From Sulfidibacterium sp964473395 (lineage in GTDB: Bacteria; Bacteroidota; Bacteroidia; Bacteroidales; F082): a stretch of 64,000 nt of DNA. Location of the stretch: the NCBI GenBank assembly GCA_964473395.1, contig CAYYOW010000001.1:17551-81550 (forward strand). Reading direction: 5' to 3'. Position numbers and translations under genes: made by a program. Every line of letters begins with the position of its first letter. Positions within the stretch are counted from its first letter, which is position 1. Below, one piece after another: positions 42,977 to 51,406 of this stretch. Below the pieces are notes generated by a model that saw only the letters and a program-made list of their open reading frames with translations, did no database searches and was not told where the DNA came from.

Positions 42977-44119
42977 CTATCTCAGAATACCTTTTCCAAT
43001 CACCAGTCGTTGAACCTGATTGGTTCCTTCATAAATCTGGCAAAGTTTGGCATCGCGCATCATCTTTTCAACCAGAAAATCTGTGGAATACCCCTCTCCT
43101 GCCATAACCTGAACAGCATCGGTAGTAACTCTCATTGCCACATCCGAAGCATACAATTTACACATCGCCGACAAGATGCTTTTCGATTTTTGATTATTGT
43201 CGTAGGCCCATGCTGAATGCCAGGTTACCATGCGTGCAGCTTCCACTTCGGTAGCCATATCGGCAAGCATAAAGCTCACCCCCTGGTTCACCGTGATAGG
43301 TTTTCCAAACTGAATACGGTTTTTTGCCCAGTCACGTGAAGTTTCATAAGCTGCTCTGGCATTGCCCACACTAAGCGCGGCCACGCCGGTACGCGTACGC
43401 TCAAAAGTTTTCATAGCGAGGATAAATCCCTGCCCTTCACCACCGATAAGATTTTCTTTGGGAACTTCAACATCTTCAAAGACAAACTCAGTTTGAACAG
43501 AAGCACGCTGCCCCATTTTCTTCAAATTCGATACAATTTTCACCCCGGCTGATTTTGTCGGGACAACAAATGCACTCAGGCTACGGGCACCTTTTTCAGG
43601 ATTCACCATGGCAAAAACCGTGATAAATTCTGAAACAGCTCCGTTGGTGATAAAACGTTTTTGCCCGTTCAGGATATATTTGTCACCGTGCAAAATGGCT
43701 ACCGACTTAATACCTGCCACATCCGAGCCTGCATTTGGCTCTGTAAGCGCATAGGCAGCCACACCTTTTGCTTCGACAATCTGGCCGAAAAACCGTTTTT
43801 TCTGTTCTTCGCTGGCTCCCAACAAAAGAGGTGTAAGTGCAAGTGTGTTGGCATCCATACAAATCCCAATGCCTACACAACCGGCACCCAGTTCTTCTGA
43901 TGTTAACGCACTCTCAAAAATATTATGTCCACTTCCTCCGTATTGCACAGGAACGGGGCCATTCATCAGTCCCTCATCATAGGCTTTTTTAACAACTTCC
44001 CACGGAAACTCCGCAGACTCATCATACTTTCTGGAATTAGGAATCATTTCGCGCCTGGCAAAATCCCGTACCTTCTCCTGAAGTTCAATCTGTTTGGGTT
44101 CTAAAGAAAAATCTACCAT
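42977..44119 (-). CDS. Acyl-CoA dehydrogenase (short type)
   Basis: 380-aa FAD acyl-CoA dehydrogenase. GVAAYALTEPNAGSDVAGI and QKRFITNGAVSEFITVFA bind flavin, GNARAAYETSRDWAKNRIQF is the second signature, and the base Glu is in IYEGTNQVQRLVIGKGILR at the end. Butyryl/short-chain type by length. Convergent with the VLCAD-like gene; two dehydrogenases of different chain-length preference side by side suggest a fatty-acid or amino-acid degradation role. Confidence 0.92.
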   Translation of the reverse strand: MVDFSLEPKQIELQEKVRDFARREMIPNSRKYDESAEFPWEVVKKAYDEGLMNGPVPVQYGGSGHNIFESALTSEELGAGCVGIGICMDANTLALTPLLLGASEEQKKRFFGQIVEAKGVAAYALTEPNAGSDVAGIKSVAILHGDKYILNGQKRFITNGAVSEFITVFAMVNPEKGARSLSAFVVPTKSAGVKIVSNLKKMGQRASVQTEFVFEDVEVPKENLIGGEGQGFILAMKTFERTRTGVAALSVGNARAAYETSRDWAKNRIQFGKPITVNQGVSFMLADMATEVEAARMVTWHSAWAYDNNQKSKSILSAMCKLYASDVAMRVTTDAVQVMAGEGYSTDFLVEKMMRDAKLCQIYEGTNQVQRLVIGKGILR

Positions 44120-44191
44120 TTTATCTGTTTTTATTGGTTAAAAAATTCAGTTATGTTCTATTCCTCTATATGTTTTTTGTTGAAGAGGTAA

Positions 44192-44199
44192 CAAAAATA
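44192..44199 (-). promoter_or_regulatory. -7 box for the short acyl-CoA dehydrogenase
   Basis: TATTTTTG on the minus strand, 72 nt before the start at 44119. Confidence 0.4.
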
Positions 44200-44269
44200 A
44201 TGTTTCCCTGGAATTTTTTCTATTTTAGTGGAGAATTATTAACAGTAAATAAGATGACAACACGTTAAG

Positions 44270-45169
44270 ATGAAAGAAAACATGTATTCAAAAGGGTTTA
44301 AAGCATTTCTCCAGCTTGAGAGAGCGTTATCGGGAAACACCGTGACGGCTTATCTGCATGATGTCGGTCTTCTGTTTTCTTTTCTTCAGTCTAAAAAAAA
44401 TAATCTCAGCATAAAGGATGTCACCCCCAGCCACCTCAAAGACTTCCTGCAATACATTAACGAAATGGGACTGGGAGCCTATTCTCAAAGCAGGGTGGTA
44501 TCCGGCATAAAATCGTTTTTCAGTTATCTTATCCTGGAAAAGATTATTGATACAGATCCCTCGGCACTACTCGAATCGCCCAAGCTGGGAAAGAAATTAC
44601 CCGATGTGCTGAGCGAGGAGGAAATGATGCTTTTGATACAATCCGTTGACTTGTCAGAGCCCCAGGGGGAGCGCAACAAAGCCATTATGGAGACTCTTTA
44701 TGCCTGCGGTTTGCGTGTTTCGGAGCTGACCAACCTGAGGCTTTCCGATTTGCATTTTAACCAGGGAATTATTCTTGTTACCGGCAAAGGAAACAAACAG
44801 CGTATCATTCCCATTGGCGAAAATGCACAAAAGCAGTTGCAGACCTATATTCAAAAGGTGCGCATCCGTATTACAGCCCGAAAAGGAGCAGAAAATATTG
44901 TCTTTTTAAATCAGCGCGGAGGCAAAATAAGCCGGCAAATGATTTTTCTCATTGTTAAAAAACAGGTTGATAAATCGGGAATTCGTAAAAAAGTAAGTCC
45001 CCACACTTTCCGTCACTGCTTTGCCACACACCTTATTAGACATGGTGCCGATTTGCGCGTGGTGCAGGAGCTTCTTGGACACGTATCCATTAATACCACA
45101 GAGATTTACACCCACCTTAACGATGCTGATCTGAGAAATGCCATCTTGAAATTTCATCCACTGAGTTGA
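44270..45169 (+). CDS. xerD: Tyrosine recombinase XerD
   Basis: Resolves chromosome dimers at dif with XerC. 299 aa. N-terminal SAM-like core-binding domain (FLQLERALSGNTVTAYLHD) and C-terminal catalytic domain with Arg149 (CGLRVSEL), Lys169 (TGKGNKQR), His240-x-x-Arg243 (HTFRHCFATHLIRHGADLR), His266 and nucleophile Tyr275 (TEIYTHL). All catalytic residues are intact, and no element borders are nearby, so this is a housekeeping recombinase and not an integrase. Confidence 0.93.
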   Translation: MKENMYSKGFKAFLQLERALSGNTVTAYLHDVGLLFSFLQSKKNNLSIKDVTPSHLKDFLQYINEMGLGAYSQSRVVSGIKSFFSYLILEKIIDTDPSALLESPKLGKKLPDVLSEEEMMLLIQSVDLSEPQGERNKAIMETLYACGLRVSELTNLRLSDLHFNQGIILVTGKGNKQRIIPIGENAQKQLQTYIQKVRIRITARKGAENIVFLNQRGGKISRQMIFLIVKKQVDKSGIRKKVSPHTFRHCFATHLIRHGADLRVVQELLGHVSINTTEIYTHLNDADLRNAILKFHPLS

Positions 45170-45260
45170 ACTAAAGACACCAGATAAACCCAACTTCCCA
45201 ATTGTTGATAACTGCTTATATTTTGGTAGAGGCTTTCACTAAACTCTTTAAAAATATTCC

Positions 45261-45268
45261 TATATTTG
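45261..45268 (+). promoter_or_regulatory. -7 box for the sensor kinase operon
   Basis: TATATTTG, 36 nt before the ATG at 45305; no -33 box at proper distance. Confidence 0.45.
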
Positions 45269-45304
45269 GCAGGCTGAATAGCACTCAGTCTTACGCTGTT
45301 TCTC

Positions 45305-47557
45305 ATGAGTAAATTACGCATTTTAATTGTAGAAGATAATTCTGCCGATGATAAGCTCCTTAGGTATGAACTTGGACGTGATTTCGATTTTATAGCTATA
45401 ACCGTTGAGACGGAGGCAGATTATCTTGCAGAACTGGAACATTTTCATCCTGAGTTGATACTTTCCGATTATTCCATGCCTGAATTTTCGGGACTGAGGG
45501 CTCTTGAGATTCGGAATGAAAAATCACCTCTCACGCCTTTCATTATTGTTACAGGCTCTGTAAACGAAGAAGTTGCCGTGAGATGCATCAAAACCGGGGC
45601 CTCTGATTACGTTACCAAAGAGCATTTGATGCGCCTGAATGTGGCTGTAAAAAATGTTCTGGAACAACAAAAAATTCTTGTTGGCAAGATAGAAGCCGAA
45701 AGGGATCTTTACCAGAGTCTGGAGCGTTTCAAAAAATTCGTAGAAAACGATATATCAGGCGACTATGTCGAAACTGAAGAAAAGGTCATTTATTGTAACA
45801 AAAAGATATTTGAGATTTTTGAGTTTGATGACTTAGACCAACTCAATGCTTATGGTACCCAAAATCTTTATGAGAACCAGAAAGACAGAGAACGGTTTAT
45901 GGAAGAGCTGAAGTTGAATGGCAAAGTTGAAGATTTTGAGGTAAGGATGCACACGCGTACGGGCAAAAAAATTGTTCTACTGGAAAATGCCTATGGCGAA
46001 TTCGATGAGGAAGGCCGGCTTCTACAGCTTCAGGGTTACCTTATCGATATTACACAGCGGATTTCGTTTGAAGAAAAACTTAAGCACTCTGAAAATCTTT
46101 TCCGGACACTCACCGAAAACACTTCTGCCGGTATTGTTATTTACAACAAAGAAACATTTCTGTATGTCAATCCTGCCATTACACGTCTGCTGGGATACAG
46201 CGAGGAGGAGATGAAAAAAATGCATTTCTGGGATGTTGTGCATCCTCTTGATCGTGATATGGTTAAAGAAAGAGGTAAAAAACGGATAAAAAAGCAGCGA
46301 GTACCTAATAACTATCAATTCAGGCTAATAACGAAAACAGGGGAAACTCTCTGGATTGACTTTACTGCCGGGAGCCTGCAGTTTGAGGGTGAAGAAGCCA
46401 GCATTGGTAGCGTTCATGATATTACAAAAGAAAAACTGGCAATAGAAGAAATAAGATTGCTATCCAATGTTGTTTACCAAAGCCCACTCTCTGTGGTGAT
46501 AACTGATTTAGATGCAAAAATTGAATATGTAAATGACAGTTTTACACGAATCACCGGCTATAACTTTCATGAGGTTTTCAACCAAAATCCCAGGATCCTA
46601 CAAAGTGGCGAAACTCCTAAAAAAGTTTACGATGAATTGTGGAATACCGTAGCAAAAGGTGAAACATGGCGGGGAGAATTTATTAATAAACGTAAGAACG
46701 GGGAGGTTTATTACGAGTACGCAGTGATTGCTCCTATAAAAGATGACGAGGGCAATACAAAGAGGTACATTGGCATGAAGGAAGATATTACTCCCAGGAA
46801 AAAGTTGGAGAATGAGCTTATAGTTGCCAAGATAAAAGCCGAAGAAGGGAACAGGCTAAAATCGGCATTTCTTGCCAACATCAGTCACGAGCTACGTACG
46901 CCACTGAATGGAATTCTCGGGTTCTCGGAACTTATTCAGGAATTAAACGAAGTGGAACCTATTCAGGAAATGAGCCGCTATATTAACGAAAGTGGACAGC
47001 GGCTGCTGCGCACACTGGATATGATTATTGCCATATCACGGCTTGACTCAGGTACTTATGAAGTCAAAAATGAAAGCATGGATGTGATAGCCGAATTCCA
47101 CCGTATTTATACAAAGAACCGACCACTCGCTCGTGACAAGAATTTGGAGATAACATTTGAGACGGCTTTTGACAGTTTCGAGTTGCTGGGTGACCGCACC
47201 ATTGTTTCCGCAGCAATTGATGAGATTGTGAACAATGCCATTAAGTTTACCAATGAGGGTAAGATTGATCTCAGAGCCGGAAAAACTATAGAAAATGGCA
47301 AAGAATATATTTATCTCGAGATAGAAGATACCGGGATTGGCATTTTAGAAGAAAACAGGAAAGCAATTTTCGAAGACTTTCAGCAGGCCAGCAGCGGCTA
47401 TGGCAGAAAATATGAAGGAACCGGGCTGGGTTTAAGTCTTGCCAAAAAGTATGTCGAACTGATAGGCGGCTTTTTGAAGCTAAAATCAACAGAAGGAGTC
47501 GGCTCAACATTCACCATTTGTATCCCTGTTTATCAGGACAATCATAAAAAGCATTGA
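45305..47557 (+). CDS. Receiver-PAS-PAS-PAS histidine kinase
   Basis: A 750-aa soluble signalling protein. Order: CheY-like receiver (1-120, Asp55 in LILSDYSMPEFSG), PAS-like segments at about 135-255, 262-380 and 385-500, HisKA with His528 (FLANISHELRTPLNG) and HATPase_c with N-box DEIVNNAIKFTNEGKI, EDTGIGI and EGTGLGLSLAKKY. No membrane segment and no C-terminal receiver. The N-terminal receiver means it takes a phosphoryl input; the single-domain receiver gene 32 bp downstream is the likely output. Signal is unknown. Confidence 0.92.
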   Translation: MSKLRILIVEDNSADDKLLRYELGRDFDFIAITVETEADYLAELEHFHPELILSDYSMPEFSGLRALEIRNEKSPLTPFIIVTGSVNEEVAVRCIKTGASDYVTKEHLMRLNVAVKNVLEQQKILVGKIEAERDLYQSLERFKKFVENDISGDYVETEEKVIYCNKKIFEIFEFDDLDQLNAYGTQNLYENQKDRERFMEELKLNGKVEDFEVRMHTRTGKKIVLLENAYGEFDEEGRLLQLQGYLIDITQRISFEEKLKHSENLFRTLTENTSAGIVIYNKETFLYVNPAITRLLGYSEEEMKKMHFWDVVHPLDRDMVKERGKKRIKKQRVPNNYQFRLITKTGETLWIDFTAGSLQFEGEEASIGSVHDITKEKLAIEEIRLLSNVVYQSPLSVVITDLDAKIEYVNDSFTRITGYNFHEVFNQNPRILQSGETPKKVYDELWNTVAKGETWRGEFINKRKNGEVYYEYAVIAPIKDDEGNTKRYIGMKEDITPRKKLENELIVAKIKAEEGNRLKSAFLANISHELRTPLNGILGFSELIQELNEVEPIQEMSRYINESGQRLLRTLDMIIAISRLDSGTYEVKNESMDVIAEFHRIYTKNRPLARDKNLEITFETAFDSFELLGDRTIVSAAIDEIVNNAIKFTNEGKIDLRAGKTIENGKEYIYLEIEDTGIGILEENRKAIFEDFQQASSGYGRKYEGTGLGLSLAKKYVELIGGFLKLKSTEGVGSTFTICIPVYQDNHKKH

Positions 47558-47589
47558 CAGCAAACACTTTAACTATAAACTAATCTAGA

Positions 47590-47994
47590 ATGATGGAAAA
47601 CAATTACCAGCAGAAAAGAATTTTGTATGTGGACGATGATCTTCAAAGCCGATTATTAGTCGAGTACCTCATTGGAAAATTTTATGACATCACGCTTTGC
47701 GCCACGGCAGAAGAGGCCTTACATATACTCAAAACTAATAGCTTTAGCTTAATATTATTGGATATTCGTCTTGACGGAGAAGTATCAGGGATTGATTTGC
47801 TATCAGAAATACGCAATATACCTGAACATGAACACACCCCTGCTGTTGCGGTAACGGCCTTCGCCTTTGATGAGGACAAAGAGCAGATCTTATCGTCTGG
47901 TTTTGCAGATTATATGGCAAAGCCTATTGCTTTGAACCCATTTAAAGAAATGGTTAAGAATTATGTTGACAATCACGAGATTAGATTCATGTAG
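47590..47994 (+). CDS. Single-domain response regulator
   Basis: A 134-aa CheY-like receiver without an output domain: acidic pair YVDDDLQ, phospho-Asp in LILLDIRLDGEVSG (about residue 58), Thr/Ala switch in AVTAFAF and Lys in YMAKPIALNPF. Follows the histidine kinase by 32 bp. It could act as a phosphate shuttle or sink for that kinase. Confidence 0.9.
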   Translation: MMENNYQQKRILYVDDDLQSRLLVEYLIGKFYDITLCATAEEALHILKTNSFSLILLDIRLDGEVSGIDLLSEIRNIPEHEHTPAVAVTAFAFDEDKEQILSSGFADYMAKPIALNPFKEMVKNYVDNHEIRFM

Positions 47995-48053
47995 CCTGGT
48001 ACTGGATCCATTCTCAATTCTAAAATAATTGCTGTTTTATTACCTCCACAACG

Positions 48054-48629
48054 CTACAGCCTTAGAATACTAAAAGTTCCATTCTCTTCTAATTTGATAA
48101 GTGTTGAAGGCCGTATGGCAAGAATATGCGACCGGTGGATGTCCACCACATAATCTACCCTTTCCTTGATAATATCCGAAATCTGATGAAAAGTTAGCGG
48201 GGAAGGTTCGCCGGAAATATTGGCTGAAGTAGAAACAAGCGGATGACCAAGCCTTTTAATTACCCCACTACAATAATCGCCATGTACAATGCGAATGGCT
48301 ATAGTTCCATCAGAAGCAACAAGCTTTTTCGGTAGCTTTTTGGCGTTATTATATACTATGGTTAAGGGAGATGCAGCATTTTTTATAAGGTCATAGGCTA
48401 TTGATGGGACGTCCTCCACATATTGATTTAGCTTGTCAGTACTGTCTAGCAACACGATCATACTCTTTTGCTCCTGGCGGTTTTTCAACTTAAAAATCCT
48501 TCCGATAGCTTTTGAATTGGTGGCATCACATCCGATACCCCAAATAGTATCCGTTGGGTAAAGCAGGATTTTTCCCCGCTTTAACAATGCCACTGACTTT
48601 TCAATTTCTTCTTTTAATTTTTCAGACAT
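48054..48629 (-). CDS. tsaC: L-threonylcarbamoyladenylate synthase (YrdC/Sua5)
   Basis: Makes threonylcarbamoyl-AMP for t6A tRNA modification. 191 aa from MSEKLKEEIEKSV at 48629; 30 more codons are open upstream but overlap the glycosyltransferase further. Motifs: LLYPTDTIWGIGCDATNS, FKLKNRQEQKSMIVLL and HPLVSTSANISGEPSPLTF. The Sua5 C-terminal domain is absent. Overlaps the GT9 gene by 16 bp; tsaE is at 12686. Confidence 0.94.
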   Translation of the reverse strand: MSEKLKEEIEKSVALLKRGKILLYPTDTIWGIGCDATNSKAIGRIFKLKNRQEQKSMIVLLDSTDKLNQYVEDVPSIAYDLIKNAASPLTIVYNNAKKLPKKLVASDGTIAIRIVHGDYCSGVIKRLGHPLVSTSANISGEPSPLTFHQISDIIKERVDYVVDIHRSHILAIRPSTLIKLEENGTFSILRL

Positions 48630-49612
48630 AACAACAATTGTTTTATGGCAATAGTTTCTGCACACATGAAATGTTTCTTTGGACAAGCTCTTTTCCCGTG
48701 CAATCCGCAGGGACGGCATGACAGCCTTTTGGCAGTTTGAATGATAAATGACCGTTCGGAGAGCGGGCCAAAACCAAACTCCCCCACAGTAGAGCAGAAA
48801 ATGGCAGCAACAGGAGCATTCATGGCAGAAGCCAAATGTAAGGGTGCTGAATCGTTTGTGTAATTCATTAAAGCATCGCGCATAAGCGCAGCCGATTCCA
48901 AAAGCGACAGCCTGCCTGCCAGGTTTATGCTGTTGGCGTGGGCTGAATCTTCCATAATCTGCTTTATCTTTGTCTTCTCTTTTTCGGAACCCAAAAAACA
49001 GACTATCAATTCTTCATCGAGTTGCTGCACAAATTCCACCCACTTTCCGGCTGGAAACTCTTTGGTGAACCACAAGCTTCCGGGCGAAACCGTAATATAT
49101 TGTCTGGTCTTGTATTGCGACACTTTGGCAAAGTCGTGTTTCGAGGGATACAGTTTGGGTTTAAAAATAGTTGGTTCGGTATAATTATCTATCAGCTTTA
49201 GGTTTCGCTCTATTTCGTGTGGACTTCCCTCCTTCTGTGATATCTTGTGAGTAACACGATGCGTAAAGAAAAACGAAAACGGATTCTTTTTGAATCCTGT
49301 TGTTTGTCGTGCACCCGAAAGCACTGTTAGCAAGCCGGTAGAAGCAAATCGCTGGGTGTTAATCACCAGATCATATTTTTGCTCGCGAATGATGCCGATA
49401 AGTTCGTGAAGTTTCTGATACTTTTTTTCCGATTTGTCCCACACCATAACATGTTTGAGAAGCGGGTGATGGCGTAGTAAAGCTTCGTTTCCCTCTTTCA
49501 GGAGAAAATCGATCCTAGCTTGTGGAAAAAAGTGATGCAGCTTTTCAATCAGCGGCGTAGCAAGCACAACATCTCCCAGCGAGGCAGTTTGTATAATTAA
49601 AATACTTTTCAT
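48614..49612 (-). CDS. Glycosyltransferase family 9 (heptosyltransferase-like)
   Basis: A 332-aa GT-B enzyme of the LPS heptosyltransferase family, adding a sugar to lipid A core or a related envelope glycan. Start set at ATG 49612 (MKSILIIQTASLGDVVLATP); the preceding in-frame TTG is ignored. The N-domain motif is SLGDVVLATPLIEKLHHFFP; the C-domain has VSPGSLWFTKEFPAGKWVEF, a Gly-rich AGRLSLLESAALM and NDSAPLHLASAMNAPVAAIF. The tail CRPCGLHGKRACPKKH is Cys-rich. It begins 9 bp after dapD stops and is coupled with tsaC. Confidence 0.9.
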   Translation of the reverse strand: MKSILIIQTASLGDVVLATPLIEKLHHFFPQARIDFLLKEGNEALLRHHPLLKHVMVWDKSEKKYQKLHELIGIIREQKYDLVINTQRFASTGLLTVLSGARQTTGFKKNPFSFFFTHRVTHKISQKEGSPHEIERNLKLIDNYTEPTIFKPKLYPSKHDFAKVSQYKTRQYITVSPGSLWFTKEFPAGKWVEFVQQLDEELIVCFLGSEKEKTKIKQIMEDSAHANSINLAGRLSLLESAALMRDALMNYTNDSAPLHLASAMNAPVAAIFCSTVGEFGFGPLSERSFIIQTAKRLSCRPCGLHGKRACPKKHFMCAETIAIKQLLLCLKN

Positions 49613-49621
49613 CTCCAACAG

Positions 49622-50437
49622 TTATACGGCTACCTGAAAATCTCTTAAAGCCTCATTCAGCGAAGTCTTAGTATCGGTAGAGGCTTTACGCTTTCCAATG
49701 ATTAATGCACAGGAGACCTGAAAATTGCCAGCTGGAAAATGCTTGGTATAAGTACCGGGGATAACAACCGAACGTGGGGGAACAAACGCCTTGTACTCAA
49801 CCGGTTTAGAGCCACTGACATCAATAATCTTTGTGCTTTGTGTAAGTACAACATTAGCACCAAGAACGGCTTCTTTTCCCAGCCTTACACCCTCCACAAC
49901 AATAGAGCGAGAGCCGATAAAGCAATTATCCTCAATAATTACGGGAGCTGCCTGAACCGGCTCCAGCACGCCGCCGATACCCACACCGCCACTCAAATGT
50001 ACGTTCTTTCCAATCTGCGCACACGAGCCTACAGTAGCCCACGTATCCACCATGGTTCCGCTCTCAACATACGCACCAATATTCACATACGAAGGCATCA
50101 TAACCACTCCCGGAGCCAGATAAGCGCCATAGCGGGCAATAGCATGTGGGACTACACGTACATTTTGAGAAGCAAAATCCTTTTTCAAGGGAATTTTATC
50201 ACGAAATTCAAACATACCGGTTTCCATAGTCTCCATTTTCCGTAACGGAAAATACAGAATAACAGCTTTTTTTATCCATTCGTTTACTTTCCATTCTTCT
50301 CCCAGCGGCATTGCCACCCGCAGTTTTCCTTTGTCCAATGCCTCTACTATGTTAAAAACTGCCTGTTTCACCTCGTCAGTTTCGAGTAAATTACGGTTTT
50401 CCCATGCCCTATTTATCAGTTGCTCAATAGCTTTCAT
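49622..50437 (-). CDS. dapD: Tetrahydrodipicolinate N-succinyltransferase
   Basis: Succinylates tetrahydrodipicolinate in lysine/diaminopimelate synthesis. 271 aa, the standard length. The left-handed beta-helix is visible as hexapeptide repeats from about residue 105 (YLAPGVVMMPSYVNIGAYVE, VHLSGGVGIGGVLEPVQAAP, NCFIGSRSIVVEGVRLGKEA). First gene of the dapD-GT9-tsaC operon on the minus strand, linking cell-wall precursor, LPS and tRNA modification. Confidence 0.95.
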   Translation of the reverse strand: MKAIEQLINRAWENRNLLETDEVKQAVFNIVEALDKGKLRVAMPLGEEWKVNEWIKKAVILYFPLRKMETMETGMFEFRDKIPLKKDFASQNVRVVPHAIARYGAYLAPGVVMMPSYVNIGAYVESGTMVDTWATVGSCAQIGKNVHLSGGVGIGGVLEPVQAAPVIIEDNCFIGSRSIVVEGVRLGKEAVLGANVVLTQSTKIIDVSGSKPVEYKAFVPPRSVVIPGTYTKHFPAGNFQVSCALIIGKRKASTDTKTSLNEALRDFQVAV

Positions 50438-50507
50438 ATGTTCCTATTTTTGAGCCTAAAATAAACATTTCCACAATAGGGCAAACAATAATTTTATTCT
50501 CTGGAAA

Positions 50508-50515
50508 TATTTTTG
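50508..50515 (+). promoter_or_regulatory. -7 box for the outer-membrane pair
   Basis: TATTTTTG, 41 nt before the ATG at 50557. Confidence 0.45.
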
Positions 50516-50556
50516 TACTTTTAAGCCACGCAATTAAGTGAAAACTCCTTTTTATT

Positions 50557-51405
50557 ATGAATACACCTGTTATTAATGGGTTTCGAACATCCAGAATTAG
50601 CATCCTTTTTACAGTATTTTTTATTGTCTCACAGTACGTCTTCGGCGCGGGATTGTGGTATCCTGTGGGCGCCAGGCAAGCGGGACTAAACCATTGCTCT
50701 GTTGCGCTGAGTGATTTTTGGAGTATCCAAAACAACCAGGCCGGTATGGCGCTTATAAAAAATCTGTCGGCAGGTATTGCTTATGAAAACAGATTCCTTG
50801 TTCCCCAGATGGGAACAGCAAGTCTGGCTCTGGTTTATCCTTTGAAATTTGGCAATATGGGCATCAGCATGAGCTATTTCGGCTATGCTCTGTATCACGA
50901 AATGAAAATAGGGCTTGCCTATGCACGCTCTTTTGGCCCACGTTTAAGAGCAGGTGTCCAGCTTGATTATTTACAAACCGGATTGGGAGACGTCTATGGC
51001 AGTAGAAGTAATGTTACATTCGAGCTGGGCATACAATCCGATGTTAATGAACACCTTACGTTTGGGGCTTATGTCTATAATCCGGTACGTGTTAAACTAT
51101 CCGATTATGCCAACGAAAAAATTCCCGCAGTTTTTCGCTTTGGTGTGGCTTATCACTTTTCCGGCAAGCTGCTCACAACGGCTGAGGTGGAAAAGAACAC
51201 CTATTATCAACCTGTAATATTAAGAGGTGGCATCGAATACAGATATAAAAAGCAGTTCATTTTCCGTGTTGGTTTCGGAACTTCACAAGATATTTTTTCT
51301 TTCGGCTTCGGATGGTATAAAAAGCACATGCAGTTTGACATCGGCACCACCATGCATCAGGTACTGGGTTTCTCACCTCAGACTTCACTAGTATTTACCT
51401 TTTAA
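50557..51405 (+). CDS. PorV/UPF0164-like outer-membrane barrel protein
   Basis: A 282-aa exported barrel. A signal peptide spans about residues 1-31 (ending near VFGAG). The mature start WYPVGARQAGLNHCSVAL and SDFWSIQNNQAGMALIKN match the GARQAGMG..A..D..A...NPAG lead of the PorV/PorQ/UPF0164 (FadL-related) family. Barrel strands with aromatic ends follow to the terminal SLVFTF. It starts the two-gene operon; the HHH barrel gene begins 1 bp after the stop. A role with T9SS or with its partner is possible but inferred. Confidence 0.78.
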   Translation: MNTPVINGFRTSRISILFTVFFIVSQYVFGAGLWYPVGARQAGLNHCSVALSDFWSIQNNQAGMALIKNLSAGIAYENRFLVPQMGTASLALVYPLKFGNMGISMSYFGYALYHEMKIGLAYARSFGPRLRAGVQLDYLQTGLGDVYGSRSNVTFELGIQSDVNEHLTFGAYVYNPVRVKLSDYANEKIPAVFRFGVAYHFSGKLLTTAEVEKNTYYQPVILRGGIEYRYKKQFIFRVGFGTSQDIFSFGFGWYKKHMQFDIGTTMHQVLGFSPQTSLVFTF

Positions 51406-51406
51406 G

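Noticed and set aside
44270..45169. xerD as integrase of a mobile element
   Set aside because: No tRNA, att-like repeats or cargo genes next to it; sequence type is housekeeping XerD.
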